This document shows, in pieces, positions 34,246-43,373 of a stretch of 64,000 bases of DNA. Origin of the DNA: an uncultured Candidatus Saccharibacteria bacterium (lineage in GTDB: Bacteria > Patescibacteriota > Saccharimonadia > Saccharimonadales > Saccharimonadaceae); assembly GCA_938036825.1 (NCBI GenBank), contig CALHWD010000005.1:135320-199319 (forward strand), written 5' to 3'. The notes below the pieces were generated by a model. That model was not told the origin of the DNA and did no database searches. It saw only the letters and a list, made by a program, of their open reading frames with translations. Numbering within the stretch: position 1 is the first letter of the stretch; every line of letters starts with the position of its first letter. The translations under genes and the position numbers were made by a program.

Positions 34246-34487
34246 TCTTGCTCCTTTGTTGCACAATTCCCATCCTATAGTGCAGTATATTGTGGGTAAT
34301 GTCAAATGGCTGTGAGCTTAATTTCACAGCTCCACTCCTTAGCACCAGTCCCCCTTCTTTCTACTTTATTCAAATAGAGTAACGGATCGATTGTTATAAT
34401 CGACTTCAGCTCTAGCGCTGGGGGGAGACGCGAAAAGAAACAAAGCGCTTTAATCTCAAGCCGTTCGCTTCGGATGCCACCAGCCCC

Positions 34488-35615
34488 CTACTTGCGGTGC
34501 GCCGCACCAATTGCTTCGCTAATAGAGACATAGTCGTCTCGGTCGAGCAGCTCCACCAAGCCTTCGTTGATGTCGCCCACGACCTGTGGCCCTTCAAACA
34601 TCAGCGCTGTCACCAGCGCCACCAGGCTCGCGCCGGCCCGGATCTTTTCGTACGCATCCTCCGCCGTAAAGACACCGCCCACACCAATGATGACAAAGCG
34701 GTCACCATACAGTGCATACGTCTTGTGGATAAGCCGCGTGGTAATGGCCTGAGCTGGCCGGCCACTAAGGCTACCGGGAGTATCGTCGGGCAAGACACTT
34801 GGGTCAGTGAGCTTGCTGCGATCTTTGACGAGGTTACCGATCGTCAGGCCCGCGACATTATGCTTATCGATAATGGAGAGTAGTTTGGCAAACTGCGTCC
34901 ACGTCTTATCTGTTGGCATTTTGATAAAGACGGGGCGCGAGAGCTTCAGTTCATCCACCGCAGTGAGGAGTTTCTTAAGGCGAGCGGGCGTCGTGAAGGG
35001 TTCGCCGCCATAAGCATTAGGACAGGAGATGTTAATCTCGTACAGTGGTGCGCAACCAGCTTCTTCAAGCTGGCGAAGACTGTCGCAGTAGTCGGCAATT
35101 GCTTGCTTGGGGCGGACTTGCTTAGGGCTGTTCGTTTTGGCTACGGATACGCTGAGCGGAAAGTCGCGCCAGACCCGTGGTGAGTAGCTGCGGATCTGCT
35201 CGATCGCCTTGGCCACGCCGCGATTCGCCAACCCAACATTCACGACGATCGACTGCTCACTAGCCAAGCGACGAAACCACGGCTTGGGGTTACCCTCACA
35301 AGGCATGGCCGTTACCGAACCGCCAATCTCAAAGCCGCAACCAATTTTCTTTGCCACAGGGGGCAGATCAAAATCTTTATCCAGCCCAGCAGACAGACCG
35401 ATGGGATTAACAAAGTTGAGGCCAAGAATAGTCTGCTCGAGGCGAGGATTCTTATAGCGCCAGCCGCTAAGGAGCTGCTCACCCCGAATAGCATGCAGTG
35501 CCCGCGCCGTCCAGAGCATCGACTGGTGCGCTGCATCGGGCTGCCGCCGAAAAAGAAGCGGCTTGGCAACTTTGGCATAGCCTTTACGGCTCATTTTTCT
35601 GATTGTGCGCCCCAT
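34488..35615 (-). CDS. pyrD: Dihydroorotate dehydrogenase (quinone-type)
   Basis: 375 aa, class 2 length with an N-terminal helical extension. TIM-barrel FMN enzyme that oxidises dihydroorotate to orotate. Visible are NPIGLSAGLDKDFDLPP, the catalytic-loop region ISCPNAYGGEPF, KMPTDKTW, and the phosphate-binding GVGGVFTAEDAYEKIRAGAS. The class 2 nucleophile Ser region is less clear. No other pyrimidine genes are nearby. GGGAGGT precedes the ATG, which follows the serS stop directly (TAGATG). Confidence 0.85.
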   Translation of the reverse strand: MGRTIRKMSRKGYAKVAKPLLFRRQPDAAHQSMLWTARALHAIRGEQLLSGWRYKNPRLEQTILGLNFVNPIGLSAGLDKDFDLPPVAKKIGCGFEIGGSVTAMPCEGNPKPWFRRLASEQSIVVNVGLANRGVAKAIEQIRSYSPRVWRDFPLSVSVAKTNSPKQVRPKQAIADYCDSLRQLEEAGCAPLYEINISCPNAYGGEPFTTPARLKKLLTAVDELKLSRPVFIKMPTDKTWTQFAKLLSIIDKHNVAGLTIGNLVKDRSKLTDPSVLPDDTPGSLSGRPAQAITTRLIHKTYALYGDRFVIIGVGGVFTAEDAYEKIRAGASLVALVTALMFEGPQVVGDINEGLVELLDRDDYVSISEAIGAAHRK

Positions 35616-36860
35616 CTAAAGTACCTCCCTGTTGTTCAGATATGGCTGCAGCACCGTTGGCACGCGGAGCTGGCCATCCGTTGTTTGATAATTCTCAATA
35701 ATCGCTACAAGTGCGCGAGCCAAGCTCACTGCGGTACCATTGAGGGTGTGTACTACCTGGAGCGAGCCATCGGCTCGGCGGACGCGGATGCCGAGGTTGC
35801 GTGCCTGGAAGTCAGTGCAGTTGCTGCAGCTAGTAAGCTCGCGGTAGGCACCATCAACAGGCGACCAGTACTCGATGTCGTACTTCTTGGCAGCTGGCGC
35901 ACCAAGATCCCCCGCTGCGATATTTACCACGTGGTATGGCACGCCCAGGCTTTGCCAAATCTCCTCCTCCAGCGCGAGGATTTTCTCATGCATCTGAGCC
36001 GATTGCTCGGGCAGGCAGTAGATATACATTTCGAGTTTGTTGAATTGATGCACCCGGAAGAGCCCGCGGCTAAACTTCCCGGCAGCGCCAGCCTCTTTGC
36101 GGTAGCAGGGGCTGTAGCCAGCGTAGAGGAGCGGCAAGTCTTTCTCATGCAAGATCTCATCGGCATGGAAGCCCGTCAGTGGTGCCTCGGCTGTGCCGAT
36201 CAGCATGGTGTCTTCGCCCTCAATAAAGTACTCGTTACTCTCTTTATCGCTCTTGGGTGCAAAGCCCGAACCACGCGCTACGCGGCCATTCACCACGTGC
36301 GGCACCGTCATAGGGCGGAAGCCTTTGCTCACGAGGAAATTGAGGGCGTATTGGTAAATGGCATTCTCGAGCAGCATGAGGTCGCCCAGCACATAGTAAA
36401 ACTTCGTGCCAGCCACCTTAGCACCGCGCTCAAAGTCGAGCCAGCCCCGGCTCGTAGCAAAGTCGAGGTGGTCTTTAGCCGACTCACGTCGCTCACCCCA
36501 CTGCTTAATCTCTACACTGTCTGTCTCGCCGCCCAGTGGGACGTCTGGCAGGGTGATATTTGGCACTGCCTCGAGCTGCGCAAAAAAGTTATTCTCGATG
36601 GTGCGCAGCTCCTCTTCCAGCGTTGCAAGCTCGGCTTTGAGTGCCTTGCCTGTAGCGATGAGTTCTTGGCTTGGCTTGCCACCCTTCATCTGAGCGGCAG
36701 TCTCGTTGCGCGTGGTACGCACAGCATCCACCCGCTGCTGAAGCTCCCGGCGCTGATCGTCGCACGCGAGAAGCGCTGCGATGGACACCTCATAGCCCTT
36801 ATGGCGCGCTGCTGCCTGCACCTCGTCGGCATGCGCGCGAATATAACGAATATCTAACAT
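35616..36860 (-). CDS. serS: Seryl-tRNA synthetase
   Basis: 414 aa. N-terminal coiled-coil arm (about 30-105) that holds the long variable arm of tRNA-Ser; class II core with motif 1 near PHVVNGRVARGSGF, motif 2 GLFRVHQFNKLEMYIYC and motif 3 NGTAVSLARALVAIIENYQ. Charges tRNA-Ser and tRNA-Sec. TATAAT lies exactly six bases before ATG 36860, so the mRNA appears leaderless. Confidence 0.95.
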   Translation of the reverse strand: MLDIRYIRAHADEVQAAARHKGYEVSIAALLACDDQRRELQQRVDAVRTTRNETAAQMKGGKPSQELIATGKALKAELATLEEELRTIENNFFAQLEAVPNITLPDVPLGGETDSVEIKQWGERRESAKDHLDFATSRGWLDFERGAKVAGTKFYYVLGDLMLLENAIYQYALNFLVSKGFRPMTVPHVVNGRVARGSGFAPKSDKESNEYFIEGEDTMLIGTAEAPLTGFHADEILHEKDLPLLYAGYSPCYRKEAGAAGKFSRGLFRVHQFNKLEMYIYCLPEQSAQMHEKILALEEEIWQSLGVPYHVVNIAAGDLGAPAAKKYDIEYWSPVDGAYRELTSCSNCTDFQARNLGIRVRRADGSLQVVHTLNGTAVSLARALVAIIENYQTTDGQLRVPTVLQPYLNNREVL

Positions 36861-36866
36861 AACTAT

Positions 36867-36872
36867 ATTATA
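36867..36872 (-). promoter_or_regulatory. -10 element of leaderless serS
   Basis: TATAAT, six bases (ATAGTT), ATG 36860. Confidence 0.6.
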
Positions 36873-36982
36873 TCAGATACCACGCCAAGCGTAATGGCAA
36901 TTTGTTCGTGTTTGAATCCTCTATACTACCACGAACTTTTGAGATAATTCGTATTTTAAGATCCAGCTAAGCACAGGTACAT

Positions 36983-37017
36983 AAAACCCGCCTTACCTAT
37001 CCAGCAAAGCGGGTTTT
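36983..37017 (-). terminator. Terminator of the MacB-type operon
   Basis: AAAACCCGC (36983-36991) pairs with 37009-37017 around a 17-base loop, with TTTT on both strands; it lies 22 bases past the permease stop. Confidence 0.75.
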
Positions 37018-37038
37018 GGCTCTTCGTATCGACGCAGT

Positions 37039-38394
37039 TTACTCTGTACGCAGCGCTTCGATTGGGTCAAGCTTAGCAGCCTTACGGCTTGGCAGCCAGC
37101 CAGCAATGATCGCCACCAGCATCAGGCCAACCACTACCGCAGCAGCATGCTCTGGCACAAAGACAAGGAGTTTGTGATCACCAAAGCGGAGCTTCTCCGA
37201 GATAACTGGGTTGAGCGCCACACCAGCGCCCCACGCGCCTAGCACACCCAGCGCACCGCCCAGCAGGCCGACCCAGGCAGCCTCGTAGCGGAACAAGCGG
37301 CCAATATCGCGCCGGCTAGCGCCCAGCGCCTTCATCAGGCCAATTTGCTGCGTCCGCTCTAGCACCGAGATGTACTGCGTGTTGACGATGCCAAAAATAC
37401 TCACAATCAGCGCCAGCGCACCAAAGCCCAGCACAATCCCCTGCAAGATATCAATAAAGCGAAAGAGTGTCTGCTGCAGATCTTTGGCAGTAGCTACAGC
37501 GTAACCATCCTGCTCGAGAGATTTCTTGGCGGCTTCGGCATCCTGCTTGGCAACTGCAGTGGCAGACATGTACTTTTGGTATTGGCTCGTGCCCTTGGTA
37601 CTATAGTCGCTCAGCTCGCGAGCTACCTTAGCATTAATACCAATGCCACGCATTGCTTGGGTTTGATCGGCCGATTTACGCGTCACAGCCGCAATGGTAA
37701 AGGTCTTGTGCAATTCCTTGCCATTAATCAGCTCATTCACCCCAGCCTGCCCCTTCTCAGCAAAGACCTGGCCAAGCGTTGCTTCGTCGATCTTCTGTGG
37801 CATTTGCACTACTGTGACGGTCAGTTGTTTGCCCACCATTTGGGCAGGCGATTGCCCTAGTGTCTCGGCATAGCTCTCGGGGATGACGGCTTCGCCAGCC
37901 GCGAGCTCAATACCCTTGCCCAGCTGCTTACCCGCCACCACTTCGGCCGCGAGCGCACCATCAAAGACGCTCACATCACTGCTGTATTTCTTGTCCTTCT
38001 TAGTTGCAAAGCTCACGTATTTGGGCTGGAGCTGATAGACTGGCCTCACCTTCTCGAGGTCGGTGCGGGCCGCCAGCTTGTCGATGTCTTTTTGGGTTAG
38101 GGCTTTATAATCATTACCATAGCGGTTGATACTATCAGGATTATACTCACGCAGGTCAGCCTGCTGGCCCGATTGTGCCCCGATGAGTCGCTTGTCTTTG
38201 ACGACAAACACCGCCTTGGCATCAATATTACTGCTAATCAGCCGATCAATATACTGGCGTGCACCCTCGCCCGCCATCAAGCTCGCCATAATGGCGAAGC
38301 CGCCCACCGCGATAGCGATACTGGTAAGCAGGGTACGCATCTTGGCGCGGCGCAGGTTGCGGCCAGCGCGGCGAATGATATCAGTCGTCTTCAT
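37039..38394 (-). CDS. MacB/FtsX-type ABC transporter permease
   Basis: 451 aa: first membrane helix (about 22-45), a long extracytoplasmic domain (about 50-310, Lys/Gln/Asp-rich), then three C-terminal helices with VFGIVNTQYISVLERTQQIG and LMKALGASRRDIGRLF, the hallmark of the family. These systems move lipoproteins, peptides or toxins, or transmit signals across the membrane. GGAGGG precedes the ATG, which follows the ATPase stop by two bases. Confidence 0.85.
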   Translation of the reverse strand: MKTTDIIRRAGRNLRRAKMRTLLTSIAIAVGGFAIMASLMAGEGARQYIDRLISSNIDAKAVFVVKDKRLIGAQSGQQADLREYNPDSINRYGNDYKALTQKDIDKLAARTDLEKVRPVYQLQPKYVSFATKKDKKYSSDVSVFDGALAAEVVAGKQLGKGIELAAGEAVIPESYAETLGQSPAQMVGKQLTVTVVQMPQKIDEATLGQVFAEKGQAGVNELINGKELHKTFTIAAVTRKSADQTQAMRGIGINAKVARELSDYSTKGTSQYQKYMSATAVAKQDAEAAKKSLEQDGYAVATAKDLQQTLFRFIDILQGIVLGFGALALIVSIFGIVNTQYISVLERTQQIGLMKALGASRRDIGRLFRYEAAWVGLLGGALGVLGAWGAGVALNPVISEKLRFGDHKLLVFVPEHAAAVVVGLMLVAIIAGWLPSRKAAKLDPIEALRTE

Positions 38395-38396
38395 GG

Positions 38397-39239
38397 TTAG
38401 TCTGCCCTCCTTGGTGTTGGCTTGGTGGTTGTGGATTTAGCTTTTGTGGTGGTGCTCGTGGCTTTTTTCGTTGTTTTCTTGGGCCGCGAGGCAGGTGCTG
38501 TGGCTTTGGCTGGGCGACGAGTTGGCGCCTTTTTAGCCTTGGGAGAAGCTGTCGCCTTATCATCCATAGCGCTGTCGTGATCAATCACCCCATCTTTGAT
38601 GCGAATAATATGCTGGCAGCGCTGCGCGAGATCCTCGTCGTGTGTAACGATGATGAGCGTGGCACCATGCTCCTTGGCGTAACGAAAGAGCAGGTCTTCC
38701 ACCACTGCAGAAGTTGCTGAGTCGAGATTGCCCGTTGGCTCGTCGGCAAAGAGAATCTGCGGCTCGGCAGCAATTGCTCGAGCGATCGCCAAGCGCTGCT
38801 TTTGCCCACCACTAAGGTCCTTAGCCCGCGCTTTGATCTTGTCCTCTAGACCAACTGCCTCGAGCGCCGCCACGATACGCCGCTTGCGCTTACTGCGCGG
38901 CACACCTGCGGTCTCGAGCGACAGACTCACATTGTCATAGCAACTCTCGCCGCCCTCCACAAAGAAACTCTGGAAAATGAAACCCATCGTCCGCGCTCGA
39001 AAGCGGTCGGTCGCCTTGGGTTTGAGTCGTAAGATATCCTCACCGTTGATGATCACCTCACCCTGCTGCGGCTTATCCAGGCCAGAGATGGCATGCATCA
39101 GCGTGGACTTGCCCGAGCCCGACTTGCCTAGCACTGCCACGCTCGACCCCTCCTCGATTGCAAGACTTACGTCCTTGAGGGCGGTGAAGGTATTTTTCTT
39201 CTTGCCGTAGACTTTTGTAATGTTTTTTATTTCGATCAT
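38397..39239 (-). CDS. ABC transporter ATP-binding protein with basic C-terminal tail
   Basis: 280 aa. Walker A GKSGSGKST, signature LSGGQKQR, Walker B ILFADEPTGNLDS and switch His VTHDED form a complete ATPase in the first 220 residues. The last 55 residues are a Lys/Thr/Pro/Ala-rich, strongly basic tail that the family does not normally have; it resembles histone-H1-like DNA- or RNA-binding tails. ATG 39239 is chosen by GGAGG three to four bases upstream. Partner of the permease that follows. Confidence 0.87.
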   Translation of the reverse strand: MIEIKNITKVYGKKKNTFTALKDVSLAIEEGSSVAVLGKSGSGKSTLMHAISGLDKPQQGEVIINGEDILRLKPKATDRFRARTMGFIFQSFFVEGGESCYDNVSLSLETAGVPRSKRKRRIVAALEAVGLEDKIKARAKDLSGGQKQRLAIARAIAAEPQILFADEPTGNLDSATSAVVEDLLFRYAKEHGATLIIVTHDEDLAQRCQHIIRIKDGVIDHDSAMDDKATASPKAKKAPTRRPAKATAPASRPKKTTKKATSTTTKAKSTTTKPTPRRAD

Positions 39240-39576
39240 TGCGCCTCCATAAGCTGCTAATGTTAATAGCAATTATACCGCAATCACTCAGCGAGAGCAA
39301 ACGAAGTGAACAACATTGCAATGTTTTTTCTAGCGCTTCAGAAGCAAAATTATAACAAGACTGAATCTAGAAACCTTGCATATATGAACTAATACTCCCC
39401 CCTACTTCATCTGGGTGGAGTACAAAAACGCGTCGCCATAAAAACACCGCTATACTCATTCAAACGAAACGCCAAACGATCTTGAGCATGATCTCTAGAA
39501 GGCCGATGTCTTCAAAAAAGATTCACTCCCCTGCTCAATAGGACGTGAGGTAAGCCTGAAAACAAGCATGGAGAAA
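39240..39576. other. Intergenic region, nothing recognised
   Basis: About 340 bases between the ABC ATPase start and the uppP stop. AT-rich with scattered short inverted repeats; I see no gene or stable RNA. Confidence 0.5.
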
Positions 39577-40410
39577 TTACACTGGCGCCAACACACCCAC
39601 CGCAAGCAGGATGATAAGTAATGTACTCAGCGCCAAGCGATAGCCGACAAACTTATCAAATGAATTGCTCGAAACAAAGCGCAGTAGCCACGAGATTGCC
39701 ACATATCCCACCACAAAGGATATAATAATCCCCAGTATCATCTGCGGCCAACCAATCAAGCGGCCAATCTGGTGTGATTGTGTGATGGCTTCCAACCCAC
39801 CTGCTGCCATCAATGCCGGAATCCCCAGGAAGAAGCTCATCCGTGTGGCAGTCGTGCGGTCGATATCGCGGAACAATCCCGAGGCAATCGTCGCCCCCGA
39901 ACGCGACACTCCCGGGATGAGTGACAAGCACTGCATCAGGCCCATTGCCATAGCATCGCGCCAGGTAAGGTTGCGCTCATGGCGTGTCTCACGTCCCCGG
40001 CGGTCGGCCAAAAACAGTACAATACTCCAAATCATCAGCCCAGCCGCTACAAACCACAGGCCACGCAGTACCGTCTCGATCGTATCCTTAAGAAGCAAGC
40101 CAACCACTGCAATCGGCAGCGAACCAATGATGACATACCACCCCATTCGGTAGTGAAACGTCCGCGCCCGCGGGTTCACCACGCCAGCACACCACGCCGA
40201 GGCAATGCGCCAAATGTCCTGCCAGAAATAAACAATCGCCGCAGCAATCGCCCCAATCTGCACCACCGCCGTAAAGGCGACAAGCCCAGGGTCACTCACC
40301 GAGTAGCCTAGCAACTTCTCTGTCAGCATCAAGTGGCCCGTACTCGAGATGGGCAAAAACTCAGTAATCCCCTCGACAATGCCAAGAATAATAATATGAA
40401 GCCAATCCAT
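39577..40410 (-). CDS. uppP: Undecaprenyl-diphosphate phosphatase (BacA)
   Basis: 277 aa, about eight membrane helices. Recycles the lipid carrier for wall synthesis. Signature blocks EGITEFLPISSTGH (13-26) and LIPGVSRSGATI are intact, carrying the catalytic Glu, Ser, His and Arg. AAGGA lies before ATG 40410, with TATACT further up. Forms a pathway pair with uppS at 55 kb. Confidence 0.94.
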   Translation of the reverse strand: MDWLHIIILGIVEGITEFLPISSTGHLMLTEKLLGYSVSDPGLVAFTAVVQIGAIAAAIVYFWQDIWRIASAWCAGVVNPRARTFHYRMGWYVIIGSLPIAVVGLLLKDTIETVLRGLWFVAAGLMIWSIVLFLADRRGRETRHERNLTWRDAMAMGLMQCLSLIPGVSRSGATIASGLFRDIDRTTATRMSFFLGIPALMAAGGLEAITQSHQIGRLIGWPQMILGIIISFVVGYVAISWLLRFVSSNSFDKFVGYRLALSTLLIILLAVGVLAPV

Positions 40411-40560
40411 AATGTGTTTTCCTTATGTCTTGTACCAAGTATACCAAGTTCGCCACAAAGCACCAAGCCGGAAATGAAAAATGGTGAGTGCGCCAGTTTG
40501 TATCTAAAATCCACGCACGATTGTTGACAGTGAGATTTTAGGACTCGAGCTGGCAAAAAT

Positions 40561-40589
40561 TTGACACAGGGTTCATATATTGATATATA
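40561..40589 (+). promoter_or_regulatory. Promoter of the 104-aa membrane protein
   Basis: TTGACA (40561-40566), 17-base spacer, TATATA (40584-40589). A second TTGACA lies about 40 bases upstream. Confidence 0.6.
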
Positions 40590-40597
40590 TATATTAA

Positions 40598-40630
40598 CTT
40601 TTTGCTCAAAGTCTGTCTTGGAGCAAAAAG
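40598..40630 (+). promoter_or_regulatory. Leader hairpin 1
   Basis: CTTTTTGCTC (40598-40607) pairs perfectly with 40621-40630 in the untranslated leader of the 104-aa gene. Confidence 0.6.
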
Positions 40631-40647
40631 TCGCTCCTGGCTTTGAG

Positions 40648-40670
40648 CTCACCTTACGGAAGGAGGTGAG
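40648..40670 (+). promoter_or_regulatory. Leader hairpin 2, hiding the ribosome-binding site
   Basis: CTCACCT (40648-40654) pairs with AGGTGAG (40664-40670), which is part of the AGGAGGTGAG ribosome site of the next gene. This would keep translation low until the hairpin opens. Confidence 0.55.
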
Positions 40671-40674
40671 AAAG

Positions 40675-40989
40675 ATGAAACCAGAGATGTGGTCTTTGAT
40701 TATTATAATCGGAGCAATAGTGTGCTGCTCTATTTTGCTAGCTGCTAGCAGAGTCATGGAAGAACACAGGTGGCATAAAGCACTCAGATGCTATATGTTT
40801 CTGAGTCTTGCTGTGACAATTGTCTCAGGCGTCATTCTATGGTGCCATGAGAGCATTGACATACTGCAGCCACTTGAGATGACTCTCATTACGACAGTCA
40901 TAGTCGGAGGCCTCTGTAGCTTCCACCTTATGTGGACACTCTGGGATATCAGAAGATGGCGCAAGAAGCGTCACAGTCAGGGCAAATAG
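40675..40989 (+). CDS. Small membrane protein, 104 aa, of unknown function
   Basis: Three hydrophobic helices (about 5-25, 38-57, 66-88) and a basic C-terminus (WDIRRWRKKRHSQGK). No family is recognised. ATG 40675 follows a near-perfect AGGAGGTGAG site by four bases. Its leader of about 80 bases holds two hairpins, the second covering the ribosome site, so it is probably switched at translation. A terminator lies at 41134-41162. Confidence 0.65.
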   Translation: MKPEMWSLIIIIGAIVCCSILLAASRVMEEHRWHKALRCYMFLSLAVTIVSGVILWCHESIDILQPLEMTLITTVIVGGLCSFHLMWTLWDIRRWRKKRHSQGK

Positions 40990-41051
40990 CCCATCAACAT
41001 AGCTCACTAAACCATGTCTCAATCTGATCGTAGTGCATGTCTTGCGCTCTC

Positions 41052-41195
41052 GGGTTGAGATATATCCGGGTTCAGTTTGAGCATGGTTGGTGGGCTATGT
41101 TTGTGGCCGATCTATTTTCGTTCTTACACTCAGAAGCGACCACTATGAGAGAGTGGCCGCTTGTTTGTTGTTGCAAAAGAAGGGTTGAGATATAC
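41052..41195. repeat. 13-bp direct repeat
   Basis: GGGTTGAGATATA occurs at 41052-41064 and again at 41183-41195, around the terminator of the 104-aa gene. Function unknown. Confidence 0.5.
41134..41162 (+). terminator. Terminator of the 104-aa gene
   Basis: AAGCGACCACT (41134-41144) pairs with 41152-41162 with one internal mismatch, followed by GTTTGTTGTT. Confidence 0.6.
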
Positions 41196-41218
41196 CTGCG
41201 CGCTGGGGCGAGTGGGCT

Positions 41219-43066
41219 CTACCACCCACCACCACCACCGCCGCCTCCGCCGCCGCCAGAGAAGCCACCACCAGTCGAACCGCCACTCGACGACGAGAAG
41301 TCACTCGAGCCAACAGAGGTAGAGCTCGACAAGCTACTCATACTCGAGACAAACATCGCTGCATTGAAGGCACCGTGGCCAGCATACCAATCGGGCTGCG
41401 TGCCTACTTCCTCATAGTACTGCCCCAGCTGCTGGCTCCACTGCTTCTCTTGGCCAAAGAGCACAGCATAGGGCAAGACCCGCTCGTAGAGTTTGACAAG
41501 CTGAGCGTGGTCACCAATATCAACCTTCTCAGCAGTCTCAGGGCTCTGCAGCAGGCGTAGACGGTCGGCCTCGGCGTAGCGGATATACATCTTGAGCCCC
41601 AGCAGGTAGCGGCGCAGCGCCAGCCCTTTGTCCGACAGCGGCTTAGCAAAGCCCAGCTTACCAATGATAATCACAATAAAGACCCCTGGGAAGAAGAGGA
41701 ATTGCAGCCCGCTGAGGAACGGCACAAACATCGTGGCTGTACACAGCACCAGCACTAAGACACCTAGCACACCCGCAAAGATGCGGAAGCCCCGTGTGCC
41801 CTTCCGGCTTGTGTCGCGCAGCTCGTATGTGTGGTCGATAAGATTATCGAGCTTCTTGGCATTATCCCTCAGGCGGAAGGCATAGGAGGTATTGTTGCGT
41901 AGCGTCTTGAGGTTGATGCGCTCGCCCACTGCAGGCAGGTGACCAAAGATATCGCCCAGGATCTCTTGTTCCTCAGGATGAAGACTGCTGACATCCTTAA
42001 CAACTTCAAGCTCGTACTGTGCCCGCGAGAAGAACGTCTTGGGCTTGACCTCGATCAAACGAATGTAGTGCCGCACCGCCCAGTCGATCATCTGCGCTGC
42101 CATAGCTGAGCCCTTCACCATCCGGAATGGCCGCACGATCTCCGCCGCTGTTGTCACACTTGTGTTGGGAGGTGGCAAGTATTCTGGCACGATCGTCCCC
42201 AGCTCCTTGCTCCGGCCAATCGCCCGCCGATACAGATAATACATCAAGCTTGAGAGAAGCCCTAATACCAACATACTAGCAAAGAATATCTGCGCTAAGA
42301 ATACTGCTAATCGTTCCTCAAACCGCTCCTGCGCGGTCTTTTGGTACGCCGCAAAAGTACCCTGCGGGAAGCCTAGCGCCAACGTCACGCCATTGTTTGG
42401 CTCAAGCGAGCTCACCGTTGCTGTCATGATTTTATCACCCGTTGTATTGACGGTGCAGGCAGTCGTGCTACCCTGCTGGCCTGTGTAGCAGCGTGGCTCG
42501 GGCAATTTGGCTGCGGCAAGCTCTGGACTCAGGGTGAGGTTGATGGTGGCGCTGCGAATCGGCACACGCCACTCCGTACCTACCACATCCCAATAGAATT
42601 CATCTCGCCCAACATTCGCATAATATCGCGTCACGTCGCGTTGGGTATACGTGATGACGTATGTCTTGCTACCCGAGACATATGTGTCTTTGTTGCCAAT
42701 GCGTAGGGCATTACCCGACCTACTATATTCATAGTCCTTACCCTGCTCGTCTTGGACAGACTGAATAGCAAAGCTTGTACTGTGCCCATTATATTGTGTG
42801 ACGAACTCCGGTGCGAGGCCATGGTTCTGCGCTGGTGGAAAGTTCGCTGTAATAGTGAGCTTTGTCTTGAGGGTGGAGCGCTTCTCGCTATCGCGCCCGA
42901 GCTCCATGTCGGCCGTGTAGCTGGTGATAGTGAAGTTGTCTTTACTACTACTCGATGATGAATAGGCTCGTACCGATGTGTCGGCCTGCATTGGCACTGC
43001 CCCGAGCGCGGTGCCCAGCAGCACCAAGCAGACACCAATTGCAGATATAACGCGTGTCGTTCTCAT
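41219..43066 (-). CDS. DUF2207-family membrane protein
   Basis: 615 aa. Signal peptide (about 5-28), an extracytoplasmic beta-rich domain with the family's DEFYWDVVGTEWRVPI and YVITYTQRDVTRYY, a membrane helix near residue 260, a cytoplasmic region, two further helices near 440-480, and a C-terminus that becomes Ser- and then almost pure Gly (GGGFSGGGGGGGGGGG). This layout is typical of DUF2207, whose function is unknown. Start ATG 43066 is set by a TTGACA-17-CACAAT promoter ending exactly six bases before it. Confidence 0.85.
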   Translation of the reverse strand: MRTTRVISAIGVCLVLLGTALGAVPMQADTSVRAYSSSSSSKDNFTITSYTADMELGRDSEKRSTLKTKLTITANFPPAQNHGLAPEFVTQYNGHSTSFAIQSVQDEQGKDYEYSRSGNALRIGNKDTYVSGSKTYVITYTQRDVTRYYANVGRDEFYWDVVGTEWRVPIRSATINLTLSPELAAAKLPEPRCYTGQQGSTTACTVNTTGDKIMTATVSSLEPNNGVTLALGFPQGTFAAYQKTAQERFEERLAVFLAQIFFASMLVLGLLSSLMYYLYRRAIGRSKELGTIVPEYLPPPNTSVTTAAEIVRPFRMVKGSAMAAQMIDWAVRHYIRLIEVKPKTFFSRAQYELEVVKDVSSLHPEEQEILGDIFGHLPAVGERINLKTLRNNTSYAFRLRDNAKKLDNLIDHTYELRDTSRKGTRGFRIFAGVLGVLVLVLCTATMFVPFLSGLQFLFFPGVFIVIIIGKLGFAKPLSDKGLALRRYLLGLKMYIRYAEADRLRLLQSPETAEKVDIGDHAQLVKLYERVLPYAVLFGQEKQWSQQLGQYYEEVGTQPDWYAGHGAFNAAMFVSSMSSLSSSTSVGSSDFSSSSGGSTGGGFSGGGGGGGGGGGW

Positions 43067-43072
43067 ACATCG

Positions 43073-43101
43073 ATTGTGCGCCATGCAGCACAGAATGTCA
43101 A
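43073..43101 (-). promoter_or_regulatory. Leaderless-type promoter of the DUF2207 gene
   Basis: TTGACA (43096-43101), 17-base spacer, CACAAT (43073-43078), six bases, ATG 43066. Confidence 0.7.
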
Positions 43102-43373
43102 ACGCGAGCATCGCTCAAAAATCGCCGATCCGTTTGACAACATCTGAATCTCTCAGCTTACCACAGCCTGTCATGTTCTCTTGATTGAGCACAGCTCAGA
43201 CTACTCACCAAATCGCTCTCGTACACCATCAAATATCCCCGCTCATCACTTCCGTCTACCTCTGTTAATCTCTGTTCAAGCTATACCGCTTATGCTGTGA
43301 TATGGCAAATGGTTATGCTATACTCACAGGCAATACCCAACGGCTAATCGGCGAGGTGAGGAGTATAGCAGAA

